Shown here: piece by piece, positions 54,817-63,574 of the stretch
Layout: each line of letters begins with the position of its first letter
Numbering within the stretch: position 1 is the stretch's first letter
Assembly (NCBI RefSeq): GCF_024189315.1
Contig: NZ_JAIZEO010000003.1
Coordinates: 310,001-374,000, forward strand
DNA: 64,000 nucleotides
Direction: 5' to 3'
Source: Halobacillus sp. A5
GTDB lineage: Bacteria > Bacillota > Bacilli > Bacillales > Halobacillaceae
Made by a program: the position numbers and the translations under genes
Notes under the pieces: generated by a model
Told to the model about the DNA's origin: nothing
What the model saw: only the letters and a program-made list of their open reading frames with translations
Database searches by the model: none

Positions 54817-55857
54817 TCATTTCCCCTCCTGTATAAATTGATTAAGTCTTTTCAGATAGAGTTTAGGAAGTATGGCAAAGAAGAGATCGCCATTCTCATT
54901 AAGAAATCGCTGGTGAGCATTTATTAGAAGAGACGGGTTGCGTTCCGCTAGACCCAAATAGCTTTCTTGAAAAGGAGTTAAGGTGTTTAAAGAAGTCAGG
55001 AGTCCGGATGCTTTTTCCCATTTGTTTTCCGCAATAGCAATGTGAGCCGTTTCTACAAGGTCGGTAGTTGATACGTTTTTTGTTCTTTTATGGAAAGCTG
55101 CAATAAAAGGAATGGTATTGTTCTTTAAAATGGCTGCTACAGATTTGAAGTTATGCTGCAGCGCTATTTGCAGCGCTGACTGGGCATGATGCATAGAGGA
55201 ACGATAATTCTCAAACACATAGGAAAGCGATAGGTTATGATGCATAGAGCACAGCTTTCTTGGTGCAATCACTTTACTGCTGTATTTAAAAGCATATTTT
55301 CTAGCCAGAATCAGATTATTTGTTTTCCAATAGTGGTGAAAGGATAGTTCGTCAAATCTTAAATTCATAAAGTAGTAGAATAGGGGTTCTCTTACTTCAT
55401 GGAGGCAGTTATAGCAATGATCCGTGTATTTATCTAAGGCCGTATACATTTTAAGATCGTAATACAAATAAATAATTACATATAAATGAAGACATTGAAG
55501 GGAGGGGTGATTAAATGTAAGAGACTCTAAATCTTTCAATTCTGTCAGAGTGATTACCTGCTTCCGTCTCTTCAGCAGTAGTTTATACAAACAGAACGCT
55601 TTAGAGTCCTTGTAGAAATCATGGAGCAGATCATCCAGTTCTTTTATAAAATCGTTCATATACAAAAATTCAAAACATGCCAATTGATCATCTGTGGCTG
55701 TAAACGAGGAGTTTAGGCAGAAGTCTTTTGTAAATTCAGCAGCCTGCTGAGAGGAGTGGGTTTGAAGTAAGAAGTGATAATGCTCATAAACCCGGGAAGC
55801 GCGGTTCATTAATCCTTGAATAAGCTGGGTGGGTTCTATCATTGTATGGCGGTTCAT
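54817..55857 (-). CDS. AimR-like peptide receptor, adjacent to its peptide gene
   Basis: A 346-residue all-helical protein started at ATG 55857 (MNRHTMIEPTQLIQ), which has GAGGTG 5-6 nt upstream. It aligns by eye with SPbeta AimR (recalled from memory) from FTKDFCLN near residue 47, through PLFYYFMNLRFDEL and LSLSYVFENY, to the C-terminal GDLFFAILPKLYLKRL, in collinear order. AimR is about 386 residues with an N-terminal HTH; here only about 23 residues precede the first aligned helix, and a stop lies just upstream of the frame, so the DNA-binding part seems absent. It is downstream of a paralogue and coupled to the peptide gene. A Rap-like, protein-binding role is the alternative. Confidence 0.78.
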   Translation of the reverse strand: MNRHTMIEPTQLIQGLMNRASRVYEHYHFLLQTHSSQQAAEFTKDFCLNSSFTATDDQLACFEFLYMNDFIKELDDLLHDFYKDSKAFCLYKLLLKRRKQVITLTELKDLESLTFNHPSLQCLHLYVIIYLYYDLKMYTALDKYTDHCYNCLHEVREPLFYYFMNLRFDELSFHHYWKTNNLILARKYAFKYSSKVIAPRKLCSMHHNLSLSYVFENYRSSMHHAQSALQIALQHNFKSVAAILKNNTIPFIAAFHKRTKNVSTTDLVETAHIAIAENKWEKASGLLTSLNTLTPFQESYLGLAERNPSLLINAHQRFLNENGDLFFAILPKLYLKRLNQFIQEGK

Positions 55858-55978
55858 TATGACACCTCGATTTTCCTGCATTTAACATTAATTATATATA
55901 TTATTCCAAGAAAGTAAACGAATTTTTCCAAAATTATCATATTTCTCAGGATATAGGAGTAGACACGCTTACAAGTGC

Positions 55979-57004
55979 CTACTCCTCAGGGATTCTCTTT
56001 AAATAGAGTAGAGGAAGCTTCGCGAAGAAGAAGTCATTCAGATCGCACGTAAATCGGGTATGAGCATCTAATAACATCTTTCTGTCAGCAGTTGCCACAC
56101 CAAGATAAGTTTGCTGAAATGGAGTTAAATAATCCAATGCAGAAAGAATCTCTTTTGCTTTTGCAAATTTATTTTCAGCAATAGCAAGATGAGCAGTTTC
56201 AACTGGATCTGGACTTGTAATGTTGTCAGTTTGATTATGAAAAGCACAAATAAAAGGGATTGTATGATTTCTGATTGAAGAGATAGCTGCTGCTAGGTTA
56301 CTTTTCTCTGCGATAGCTAACGCTGCTAAGGCATAATCGTATGATTTTTCGTAGCTGTCGTACAAATGACTTAAAGCTAAATGGTGATTCATCTTACATA
56401 ATTGACTTGGAGCAATTACTTTATTTATAAATTTATAAGCGTATTTTCTTGCCAATAAGGTGTGATTAGCTTTCCAATAGTGGTGAAAAGCAGCCTCGTC
56501 CAAACGAAGCTTCATAAAATAGTGAAATAGAGGTTCATTTATTTTATGAAGTGCCTGCTGGCATAGATCAATATATTTATCAAAGCCGCTGTACTGTTTT
56601 AAATCGTAGTATGCATACACAATAATGAAGTAGTGCAGGCACTGTATAGAGGGATGGTGAAAGGTAATTGATTCCAACCATTGTAAATCTTTATAGGTCA
56701 GAAGATTTTGCCTGCGTTTCATTAGGACACGATAAAGAAAGGCAGCTTCGTGCGAATAATAAGGGGAGTGGACCAGAGTATTCATTTCCTCATGATAATC
56801 ATTCATATATAAGAATTCCAAACGGGCTAATTGTTCCTCAATTGACAGCGGCAGGGTGTTGAGGCACACATCTTTCGTAAGCTGAGAGGCGTGGTCTTTT
56901 GGGTGTATCTTCAGGAACTGATGGTAAGACTGATAGATGGTAGATTTTTTGCTCATTTGTATCTGCATAATTGGACTAGGTTCTATTAAGTTGTGACACC
57001 CCAT
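55979..57004 (-). CDS. AimR-like peptide receptor, paralogue without its own peptide gene
   Basis: A 341-residue protein started at ATG 57004 (MGCHNLIEPSPIMQ), 8 nt after GGAGG; an ATG 15 nt upstream contains that site in its frame. It aligns over its full length with the next receptor: LTKDVCLN, LEFLYMNDYHEEM, HYWKANHTLLARKYAYKFINKVIAP, and the end DFFFAKLPLLYLKRI. An in-frame stop a few codons upstream excludes an N-terminal HTH extension. The 97-121 nt to the next gene hold no peptide frame; a small hairpin overlaps its stop. TATAAT on the minus strand at 57045-57040 may be its -10. It likely shares the DPGDGGIG peptide or has lost its own. Confidence 0.75.
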   Translation of the reverse strand: MGCHNLIEPSPIMQIQMSKKSTIYQSYHQFLKIHPKDHASQLTKDVCLNTLPLSIEEQLARLEFLYMNDYHEEMNTLVHSPYYSHEAAFLYRVLMKRRQNLLTYKDLQWLESITFHHPSIQCLHYFIIVYAYYDLKQYSGFDKYIDLCQQALHKINEPLFHYFMKLRLDEAAFHHYWKANHTLLARKYAYKFINKVIAPSQLCKMNHHLALSHLYDSYEKSYDYALAALAIAEKSNLAAAISSIRNHTIPFICAFHNQTDNITSPDPVETAHLAIAENKFAKAKEILSALDYLTPFQQTYLGVATADRKMLLDAHTRFTCDLNDFFFAKLPLLYLKRIPEE

Positions 57005-57605
57005 TTTCACTTCCTCCATCTCTGCATATGATTAATTTAATTATATACTATTTATTTGGAAAATAAAGTGAAATGTTTATTTTGAGAGGTACAATAATAA
57101 TCTATTTTAAATACATATTAAATATTTTTTTGATTGTTATGTAATTTAAAAGGGAATTTCTAATTTTTTTATTCTATTAAAGTTAAACTCCTCACAAGAA
57201 TGTAGCTTAGTAAGTTTGACCGTTTGTCCGATGACATTCTTTTATACCTCACTCGTTGTGGAATGTAACAGGCGCAGCATCACACTTGAACTCTAGTAAT
57301 TTTTTCAGTAATTGTGTCGTGGATTCCTAACTCCCGACATCGTAGCTATTATTTAATGTTAAGTACCTGCAAGCATAATCTTGCAACCACTTTGGTAGGT
57401 ATTTTCAAATTAACTTTAATGGTTATCTTCACAGAAAAATTACCGGTATAAGTTAGTAAAAAAGTGATGAAGTTTGTCATATATTGGTTCGAAGGTAGTG
57501 CCCCGTTTGATAGATTTTGCATGCAAACGGTTTAATTTATCAGGGGAAGTGGTATTTAAATATAGTATTTTAAAATTTACATAATACACTAATAGGAGGA
57601 CAATA
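57005..57605. other. Long AT-rich intergenic region between the receptor locus and katE
   Basis: About 600 nt of AT-rich sequence. It holds the receptor promoter area near 57040 and the sigma-B-type katE promoter (57530-57555). A short inverted repeat TGCAAG/CTTGCA lies near 57370. Two tiny frames (for example 57231-57296) lack ribosome sites. No other gene is supported. Confidence 0.5.
57530..57555 (+). promoter_or_regulatory. Candidate sigma-B promoter of katE
   Basis: GTTTAA (57530-57535), 14 nt, TGGTAT (57550-57555): perfect -35 and five of six at -10 for the sigma-B consensus, about 50 nt before the start codon. Confidence 0.6.
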
Positions 57606-59636
57606 ATGGGGAACAAAAATAAGAAAGATGAGCAGCTTGAGGAGTTTCGTACTGATGACCGCGGAAAAAAAATGACGACTAATCATGGAACAAAAGTGTC
57701 AGAGGATGAGTTTTCATTAAAAGCAGGCGAGCGCGGCACTACTTTAATGGAAGACTTTCATTTCAGAGAGAAGATGACTCACTTTGATCATGAACGTATT
57801 CCGGAACGAATTGTCCATGCCCGGGGATTTGCAGCTCATGGTGAGTTTGAACTTTATGAATCTATGAAGGAATATACAAAAGCAGGTTTTCTCCAGGACC
57901 CATCAGTAAAAACCCCTGTATTTGTCCGCTTTTCTACTGTAGCTGGGAATAAAGGGTCCGCGGAGGCAGTTCGAGATGCCCGAGGATTTGCCACAAAGTT
58001 TTATACAGAAGAGGGAAACTATGATTTAGTAGGTAACAACATTCCAGTATTCTTTATACAGGATGCATTAAAGTTCCCCGATCTTGTCCATGCTGTAAAG
58101 CCTGAACCGCATAATGAAATGCCCCAGGCTGCCTCAGCACATGATACATTCTGGGACTTTGTGGCCAATAACCAGGAGTCCGCTCATATGGTGATGTGGA
58201 CAATGTCTGACCGTGCGATACCAAGAAGTTTTAGAATGATGGAAGGTTTTGGTGTTCATACGTTCAGGTTTGTCAATGACAAAGGAGAAGCTCACTTTGT
58301 GAAATTCCACTGGAAACCTGTGCTTGGAACTCATTCACTTGTTTGGGACGAAGCTCAGAAAATTAATGGTAAAGACCCGGACTTCCATCGCGGCGATCTG
58401 TATGAATCAATCGAGGCGGGGGATTATCCTGAGTATGAACTGGGTGTTCAAATTATTAAGGAAAATGAAGAGTTCAGCTTTGATTTTGATATTCTTGATC
58501 CTACAAAGCTTTGGCCGGAAGAGGATGTTCCCGTAAAAATCATTGGAAAAATGACGTTGAATAGAAACGTTGATAATGTATTTGCTGAAACGGAACAGGT
58601 AGCCTTCCACCCGGGTAATGTTATTCCAGGTATAGACTTTTCCAACGATCCTCTGCTGCAGGGACGTCTATTTTCTTATACCGATACGCAGCTGATTCGA
58701 CTTGGCGGACCAAACTTCCATGAGCTTCCGATTAATCGCCCGGTTTGTCCGTTCCATAATAATCAGCGTGACGGGTACAGCCGGATGACAATCAATAAAG
58801 GACCTGTGAGTTATCACAAGAATTCTCTAGCAGATAATACACCAGAAACAGCTGGTGAAGAAGAAGGCGGATTTACCCATTATGAAGAGAAGGTAGAAGG
58901 TCGTAAGGTAAGAGCTAGAAGCGAGAGCTTTAAGGATCATTTCTCTCAAGCCACTTTGTTTTGGAACAGCATGAGTGAGGCAGAGAAGCAGCACATCATT
59001 CAGGCTTTCAGCTTTGAATTAGGAAAAGTAGAAGATCCGTCAGTAAAACAGCAGGTCGTGGACATGTATGCTAACGTCAGCTTAGAGCTAGCACAAGGGT
59101 TTGCTGAAAATATTGGTTGTAAGGTTCCGGAAAGCGGCGGTTCGGATGTGACTAAATCCTCTCCGGCACTCAGTCAGGAGAATTCACCTAAGAAACCTGA
59201 CACGAGAACGGTTGCAGTATTACTGGCAGACGGTTTTAATGGCTCTGAAGTAAGCTTTATCCTGACGGCGTTGAAGGATCAAGGCGCAGAGCCTCAGATT
59301 GTAAGTGAAAAGCTTGGGACTATTCAGGCCACTGACGGGACCGAATTAAAAGCAGATCACACCTTTTTAACAGGCGAGTCTGTTTTATTTGATTCAATTT
59401 ACGCTGTAGGCGGGGAGCAGGTGAGTGAGCAGTTTTATAAAGACGCTATGTATTTTATAAAGGAAGCCTTCTCTCACTGCAAGGCGATAGGAGCTACTCA
59501 TGAAGGGAAGAAATGGATTGAAGAAGCTGATATTTCTTCAGCTCCTGGAGTCGTTCATGGGGATGATACGACAAAATTTGTGAACGAATTGATAGATGCT
59601 ATTGCTGAGCACCGTCATTGGGCCCGTGAACTATAA
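57606..59636 (+). CDS. katE: Large-subunit catalase with C-terminal DJ-1/PfpI-like domain
   Basis: A 676-residue haem catalase of the HPII/KatE type, near the 686 residues of B. subtilis KatE. The distal His is in ERIVHARGFAAHG, the Asn in LVGNNIPVFFIQDA, and the proximal haem Tyr in RLFSYTDTQLIRLG. FVRFSTVAGNKGSA is the catalase signature region. The C-terminal 140 residues (from about TRTVAVLLADGFNGSEV) form a flavodoxin-like domain as in large catalases. TAGGAGG precedes the ATG. The promoter fits sigma-B control, as for katE in B. subtilis. Confidence 0.93.
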   Translation: MGNKNKKDEQLEEFRTDDRGKKMTTNHGTKVSEDEFSLKAGERGTTLMEDFHFREKMTHFDHERIPERIVHARGFAAHGEFELYESMKEYTKAGFLQDPSVKTPVFVRFSTVAGNKGSAEAVRDARGFATKFYTEEGNYDLVGNNIPVFFIQDALKFPDLVHAVKPEPHNEMPQAASAHDTFWDFVANNQESAHMVMWTMSDRAIPRSFRMMEGFGVHTFRFVNDKGEAHFVKFHWKPVLGTHSLVWDEAQKINGKDPDFHRGDLYESIEAGDYPEYELGVQIIKENEEFSFDFDILDPTKLWPEEDVPVKIIGKMTLNRNVDNVFAETEQVAFHPGNVIPGIDFSNDPLLQGRLFSYTDTQLIRLGGPNFHELPINRPVCPFHNNQRDGYSRMTINKGPVSYHKNSLADNTPETAGEEEGGFTHYEEKVEGRKVRARSESFKDHFSQATLFWNSMSEAEKQHIIQAFSFELGKVEDPSVKQQVVDMYANVSLELAQGFAENIGCKVPESGGSDVTKSSPALSQENSPKKPDTRTVAVLLADGFNGSEVSFILTALKDQGAEPQIVSEKLGTIQATDGTELKADHTFLTGESVLFDSIYAVGGEQVSEQFYKDAMYFIKEAFSHCKAIGATHEGKKWIEEADISSAPGVVHGDDTTKFVNELIDAIAEHRHWAREL

Positions 59637-59653
59637 TAAAGGTTGAAGTAAGT

Positions 59654-59687
59654 CTTGTAGAGACGTGTTCTCTACAAGCATTTTTTT
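59654..59687 (+). terminator. Terminator after katE
   Basis: CTTGTAGAGA (59654-59663) pairs with TCTCTACAAG (59669-59678), followed by CATTTTTTT. Confidence 0.88.
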
Positions 59688-59849
59688 GCACTAGCGGGCA
59701 GCCACCCGACTATAAGGCTTGTCGGCATTTTCCTTTCTTTGCAGTGAAGGTTAACTTGTCCGGTACCAGCAGTCGTGATCATTTTTATCTCATGATAGCG
59801 CGTTTGTTTTGATTGAAGCATGGACTCGCTATTTAATAAAAACAGAAAT

Positions 59850-59880
59850 TAAATAAAGCTGTCGAGAGTTTCTCGACAGC
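59850..59880 (-). terminator. Terminator of the FUSC gene
   Basis: GCTGTCGAGA (59858-59867) pairs with TCTCGACAGC (59871-59880) around GTT; on the minus strand TTTATTT follows. Confidence 0.75.
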
Positions 59881-59898
59881 CAGTAAGCCCTGTAGAGT

Positions 59899-62094
59899 TT
59901 ACTCAACAAGGCTGTTCTTTTTCTCAAAGGTACCGAGCTTTTCTCCTAACAAAAGCAGGGATTGGTTTATGCGCCAAATATAATAAACATGGTGGACTAA
60001 ATCAATATAATGCTGATGCTCTAGAGGAGCGCCTCGTTCAATTTGTTCTCTTTCTATTTTTAATGTAAATAATGTGCTGGGACCAGATTCGCCGTTCAAT
60101 CGCTGCTTAACCGTCGTTATGTTGTGAACCAGTTTCTTCTCTAAATCTGGGAAAACGTTTTGAATTTCTTTTGGAAAACCTATATTTTTTTGGTAAGACG
60201 AGGCGACAAGGTGATCGGCGTAATAGTTCATCGCTGTAAAAATGGTCACCCATTTCGGCAGTTCAGAATGCCGGCGTGTACCAGGATGCTTCATAATCGG
60301 CTCAGCTTCATTAAGGATAACCTGCAGTTTCTCATCGAGGATAAAAGCTTGCTCAGCTAAAGTTTTTATATCTGTAGTTTCGGTAAAACTTCGAATATAA
60401 GGAATGAGATAATTTTCTAATTCATCAAGGTAATCTTTAAATGTTTCGTATACTTTATCCCTTGTCCTCGTAGGGAATAGAAAAGAAGAAACGAACAATG
60501 CAATACCTGCTCCCGCAATCGTATCAATAACCCTTGCCCCGAGCAGAGAAAAGCTGATCCCTCCGAGTAGCAGGTCATACATAAAAGCGATCAGCATCGT
60601 AATAAAGAGGCTCATCATCATATAAGAGACCGTTAATAAGTAAAAGGCAAAGAAGACGACGGCAAATAACAAAATGGTTTCCAGTTCTGAATGTCCAGAA
60701 ACCATTTCTGCGAAAAAGAAACCAAGAATGGCACCAAGAATCGTGCCAATTGAACGCTGCAGACCTTTTAAATAAATACGACCGACAGACTGAGTGCCAA
60801 GCAGAACGATAAAAGAAGTCAGTACTATCCAATACGGCTGGACAGGCGAAATCGCATAACCTGCTGCAATGGAAATTGCACCGGCAACTAAAGCTTGAAA
60901 GGCTTTTTTTGTTGTCGGTTCAAGTCCTGTTGTTTTATCATCTTCTCTATCTTCTTCCTGCTCCTCAGATGGAATCTGTTCAAGACGATCAGGCGACTCC
61001 TCATTCTTAATGCGCTGAATGGAGAGGGCAGCATGAGTAACATGGTGAGCAATCGATTCTATCCGTCTCAGTAAGTACAGACGTCCTTCAGGTTCTCCCT
61101 CACTCTTAAACAATTCATTAATTTTGCTTCTTAATTCGTCGGTGGCAAGCTGTGCCTCTGTTAAGTTTCTCTCATCATAATGTAGAGCTAATACATCAGC
61201 TTTCTGCAGAGAGGCTATGACACGAATAAGCAAATTCCGAAGCCCGTTCGTTTCGAGAGCGTCGTCTTTTTTTAACTGGGAAAGGGAATCAGCTAGAGTG
61301 GCGACAAACATAGCAGTGTCAAAAACGTACAGTTTCACTTGTGCAGAAGAGAGTCCAGGCCATAATTCTTTAATATCATGAGTGTTTAAGTCCGACGATA
61401 CATGACCGGCGTAATCACGAAGGATTTTGACATTTGCCGTCAACCGTCTGCTTCTGCTTTCATCGGTCGTTTCATCTGCTAATAATTCGATAAGAATCTG
61501 AAATGTTAAATTAGCCTGCCGGTGAAAAGAATAAATACTTCGTTTTAACAGCTGTGCTGATCCTCTAAACACGATGAAGTTATAGAGGTAAGCAAAAGAA
61601 ATGCCTATAAGAATGGCCATATAGAACCATAAGAACTGCTCAGCCGGCAGCTGCAGGAATGATGCAAAATAAATCGTAATAAATCCAACCATACCTAAGG
61701 AGAAATAACGGCTTCCATACTTGGAGAAATAGAAACCACTAAAGATGACGGCAATCATTAATGAGGAGACGAGAAACGCATTCCAGGCTAGTAAAGATCC
61801 TGAAGTTACTCCTATAACAGCTGATAAGCTCAGCAGCAAAGTTGTCCCTTTTTTTAATGCTGTCGTTTCATCATTAACTACCATTATTCCCATCATCCCG
61901 GCTATTCCACCCATGATGGCAGGTGTTAACTCAGGTCCCCCGGTGATCATTAGAATGAAGAGAATGGTAAAAACAGAAGACATTAAACTAATAGTGGCTT
62001 TCCCGGCCTGGTGGAGTCTTTTTCTTCCTGGATCAGAAGCCATCAGCCGGCTGAGCCAATAATTGAATGAAGGATGTAAATGTTTCAATGGCAA
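59899..62094 (-). CDS. FUSC-family membrane protein (aromatic acid exporter-like)
   Basis: A 731-residue membrane protein with two hydrophobic blocks (about 30-180 and 400-540), each of five to six helices, separated and followed by long helical cytoplasmic parts. This is the plan of YccS/AaeB-type FUSC proteins. Typical segments are TPAIMGGIAGMMGIMVVND and SVGRIYLKGLQRSIGTILGA. A Glu/Asp-rich linker (about 375-395) precedes the second block. Known members export hydroxylated aromatic acids. Substrate unknown. Confidence 0.82.
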   Translation of the reverse strand: MPLKHLHPSFNYWLSRLMASDPGRKRLHQAGKATISLMSSVFTILFILMITGGPELTPAIMGGIAGMMGIMVVNDETTALKKGTTLLLSLSAVIGVTSGSLLAWNAFLVSSLMIAVIFSGFYFSKYGSRYFSLGMVGFITIYFASFLQLPAEQFLWFYMAILIGISFAYLYNFIVFRGSAQLLKRSIYSFHRQANLTFQILIELLADETTDESRSRRLTANVKILRDYAGHVSSDLNTHDIKELWPGLSSAQVKLYVFDTAMFVATLADSLSQLKKDDALETNGLRNLLIRVIASLQKADVLALHYDERNLTEAQLATDELRSKINELFKSEGEPEGRLYLLRRIESIAHHVTHAALSIQRIKNEESPDRLEQIPSEEQEEDREDDKTTGLEPTTKKAFQALVAGAISIAAGYAISPVQPYWIVLTSFIVLLGTQSVGRIYLKGLQRSIGTILGAILGFFFAEMVSGHSELETILLFAVVFFAFYLLTVSYMMMSLFITMLIAFMYDLLLGGISFSLLGARVIDTIAGAGIALFVSSFLFPTRTRDKVYETFKDYLDELENYLIPYIRSFTETTDIKTLAEQAFILDEKLQVILNEAEPIMKHPGTRRHSELPKWVTIFTAMNYYADHLVASSYQKNIGFPKEIQNVFPDLEKKLVHNITTVKQRLNGESGPSTLFTLKIEREQIERGAPLEHQHYIDLVHHVYYIWRINQSLLLLGEKLGTFEKKNSLVE

Positions 62095-62248
62095 TTCAAC
62101 CTTTTCTTGTAAGTAACATTTAATTTTATCATAGTTGGGCGGAGATAGGTTAACAACTGTTCAATCTTAGAAAAAAAGTTTAGCTGTCACAGGGAGTGAT
62201 TCGTAGTATAGTAGGAAGGAGCAGCCGAAAGAGAAATGTGGTGATGTA

Positions 62249-63154
62249 TTGACACGAATGTATATACTGCTTCTGTTTGTCATGATGCTCTGGGGGTTTA
62301 ATGTTTCTGCCATTAAAGTGTTAGTGGAGAATATAGATCCGATTTTATTAACTTCCGTAAGGATTTTTGCAGCTGGTCTTGCGGTTCTGATTGTCATGTA
62401 TGTTATGAAAATATTAAGATGGCCAACGAAAAAAGAATCACTAATTATTTTTTATATTTCTATTTTTAATGTTATTGTTCACCACGCCGCTATGGCTGTG
62501 GGATTAAAGTATACTTCCGGAGTAAATACAGGTCTTATCGTTGGATTGGGACCGCTGTTGACAATGGTGTTATCAACAATTTTATTAAGCAAGCATGTGA
62601 CCATTTTTAAGAGTCTGGGCTTCCTGCTTGGCTTTGCAGGGGTGATTGTTACTACTCTTGTTGGCTCAGGAGGAATGACAGGAATGTCTATCGGGGACTT
62701 TCTCGTGTTTATATCGATTGCAGCCCAGGCCTTCAGCTTTATTTTAATTAGTAAATTAAATCCTGACTTAGATCCAAGACTGCTGACAGGGTATATGATG
62801 GTTATTGGTTCCTTCTTTATTTTTATATTAAGTTTAGTTCTGGAATCGAATCCATGGCAAATCGTGCGTTTGTTCGATGTAGAGCTTGGTACCGTCTTTT
62901 TATTCAGTGCATTAATATGTACAGCCTTCGGACATATGGTTTACAATTTTGCGATTAAACAGGTTGGACCTGCGGAAGCAGCGATCTTCATAAATTTTAA
63001 TACGTTTTTTGCCCTGATTGGAGCTTCGTTGTTTCTGGGAGAGTCTATTAAATGGTACCACTTATCAGGACTTGTACTTATCGTCGCTGGTGTATTAATA
63101 GGCACAGGCGCTGTGGAATATTTGGTTCAGCGTAGAAAGAGAAGAACGAATTAA
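62249..63154 (+). CDS. EamA/DMT-family transporter
   Basis: A 301-residue permease with ten predicted helices made of two EamA repeats (about 5-140 and 150-290). MMLWGFNVSAIKVLVENIDP and AIFINFNTFFALIGASLFLGE are typical of the drug/metabolite superfamily. The frame begins at TTG 62249 behind GGTGATG; the ATG at 62258 is the alternative. Direction and substrate cannot be read from sequence. Confidence 0.85.
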   Translation: MTRMYILLLFVMMLWGFNVSAIKVLVENIDPILLTSVRIFAAGLAVLIVMYVMKILRWPTKKESLIIFYISIFNVIVHHAAMAVGLKYTSGVNTGLIVGLGPLLTMVLSTILLSKHVTIFKSLGFLLGFAGVIVTTLVGSGGMTGMSIGDFLVFISIAAQAFSFILISKLNPDLDPRLLTGYMMVIGSFFIFILSLVLESNPWQIVRLFDVELGTVFLFSALICTAFGHMVYNFAIKQVGPAEAAIFINFNTFFALIGASLFLGESIKWYHLSGLVLIVAGVLIGTGAVEYLVQRRKRRTN

Positions 63155-63193
63155 AAAAGGACCGGCCAGGTGAGAAACCCAGCCGGTCCTTTA
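63153..63193. terminator. Bidirectional terminator between the EamA gene and dhaM
   Basis: AAAGGACCGGC (63156-63166) pairs with GCCGGTCCTTT (63182-63192), with inner GGT/ACC pairing. Confidence 0.85.
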
Positions 63194-63571
63194 TTATTCT
63201 TCTAAAGCCATTTCGGCCGATTGTTTCACTTCGCTTAAACTTTTGCCCATGCTTGACTCTACAGCAGCTACATACGCTCCTTCCAGCAGTGGGGCATTTG
63301 CAATTTCAATATCATCGAACCCGGACATTTCAACGGCAGCCTCCGCATTCATCATCGCACTGCCAAGATCATAGATGATGAGCACCCCGCTGCCAGTGTG
63401 TGCCTGCTTGATCGCTTCTTGAATTTTTTCAATGCTCGTACCAATCTCACCATGATCCGTACCACCGGCCAGTTCTACGGGGACTTCTTTAGCTACTTGA
63501 TTCAAAATATCCCGAATGCCTTCTGTAACTTTACTGCTGTGTGATACAAGAACAATACCAACAGAATCCAA
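63194..63571 (-). CDS. dhaM: PTS-dependent dihydroxyacetone kinase phosphotransferase subunit DhaM
   Basis: A 125-residue EIIA-Man-type protein. The phospho-His is in VGIVLVSHSSKV (His11), and VLIIYDLGSAMMNAE is typical. It carries phosphate from HPr to the ADP of DhaL. It starts at TTG behind AGGAGGCG, just after the dhaL stop (3 nt between). Only the EIIA domain is present, as in Gram-positive DhaM, unlike the multidomain E. coli protein. Confidence 0.9.
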   Translation of the reverse strand: MDSVGIVLVSHSSKVTEGIRDILNQVAKEVPVELAGGTDHGEIGTSIEKIQEAIKQAHTGSGVLIIYDLGSAMMNAEAAVEMSGFDDIEIANAPLLEGAYVAAVESSMGKSLSEVKQSAEMALEE

Positions 63572-63574
63572 GAT

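Noticed and set aside
54779-54820. ATG at 54820 as start of a 13-codon frame after the receptor
   Set aside because: It ends after 13 codons. The ATG four bases on, at 54816, is better spaced to AGGAGGGG and opens the 52-codon frame.
57231-57296. 21-codon frame in the gap before katE as a second peptide gene
   Set aside because: No ribosome site, no signal sequence, and not adjacent to the receptor 3' end.
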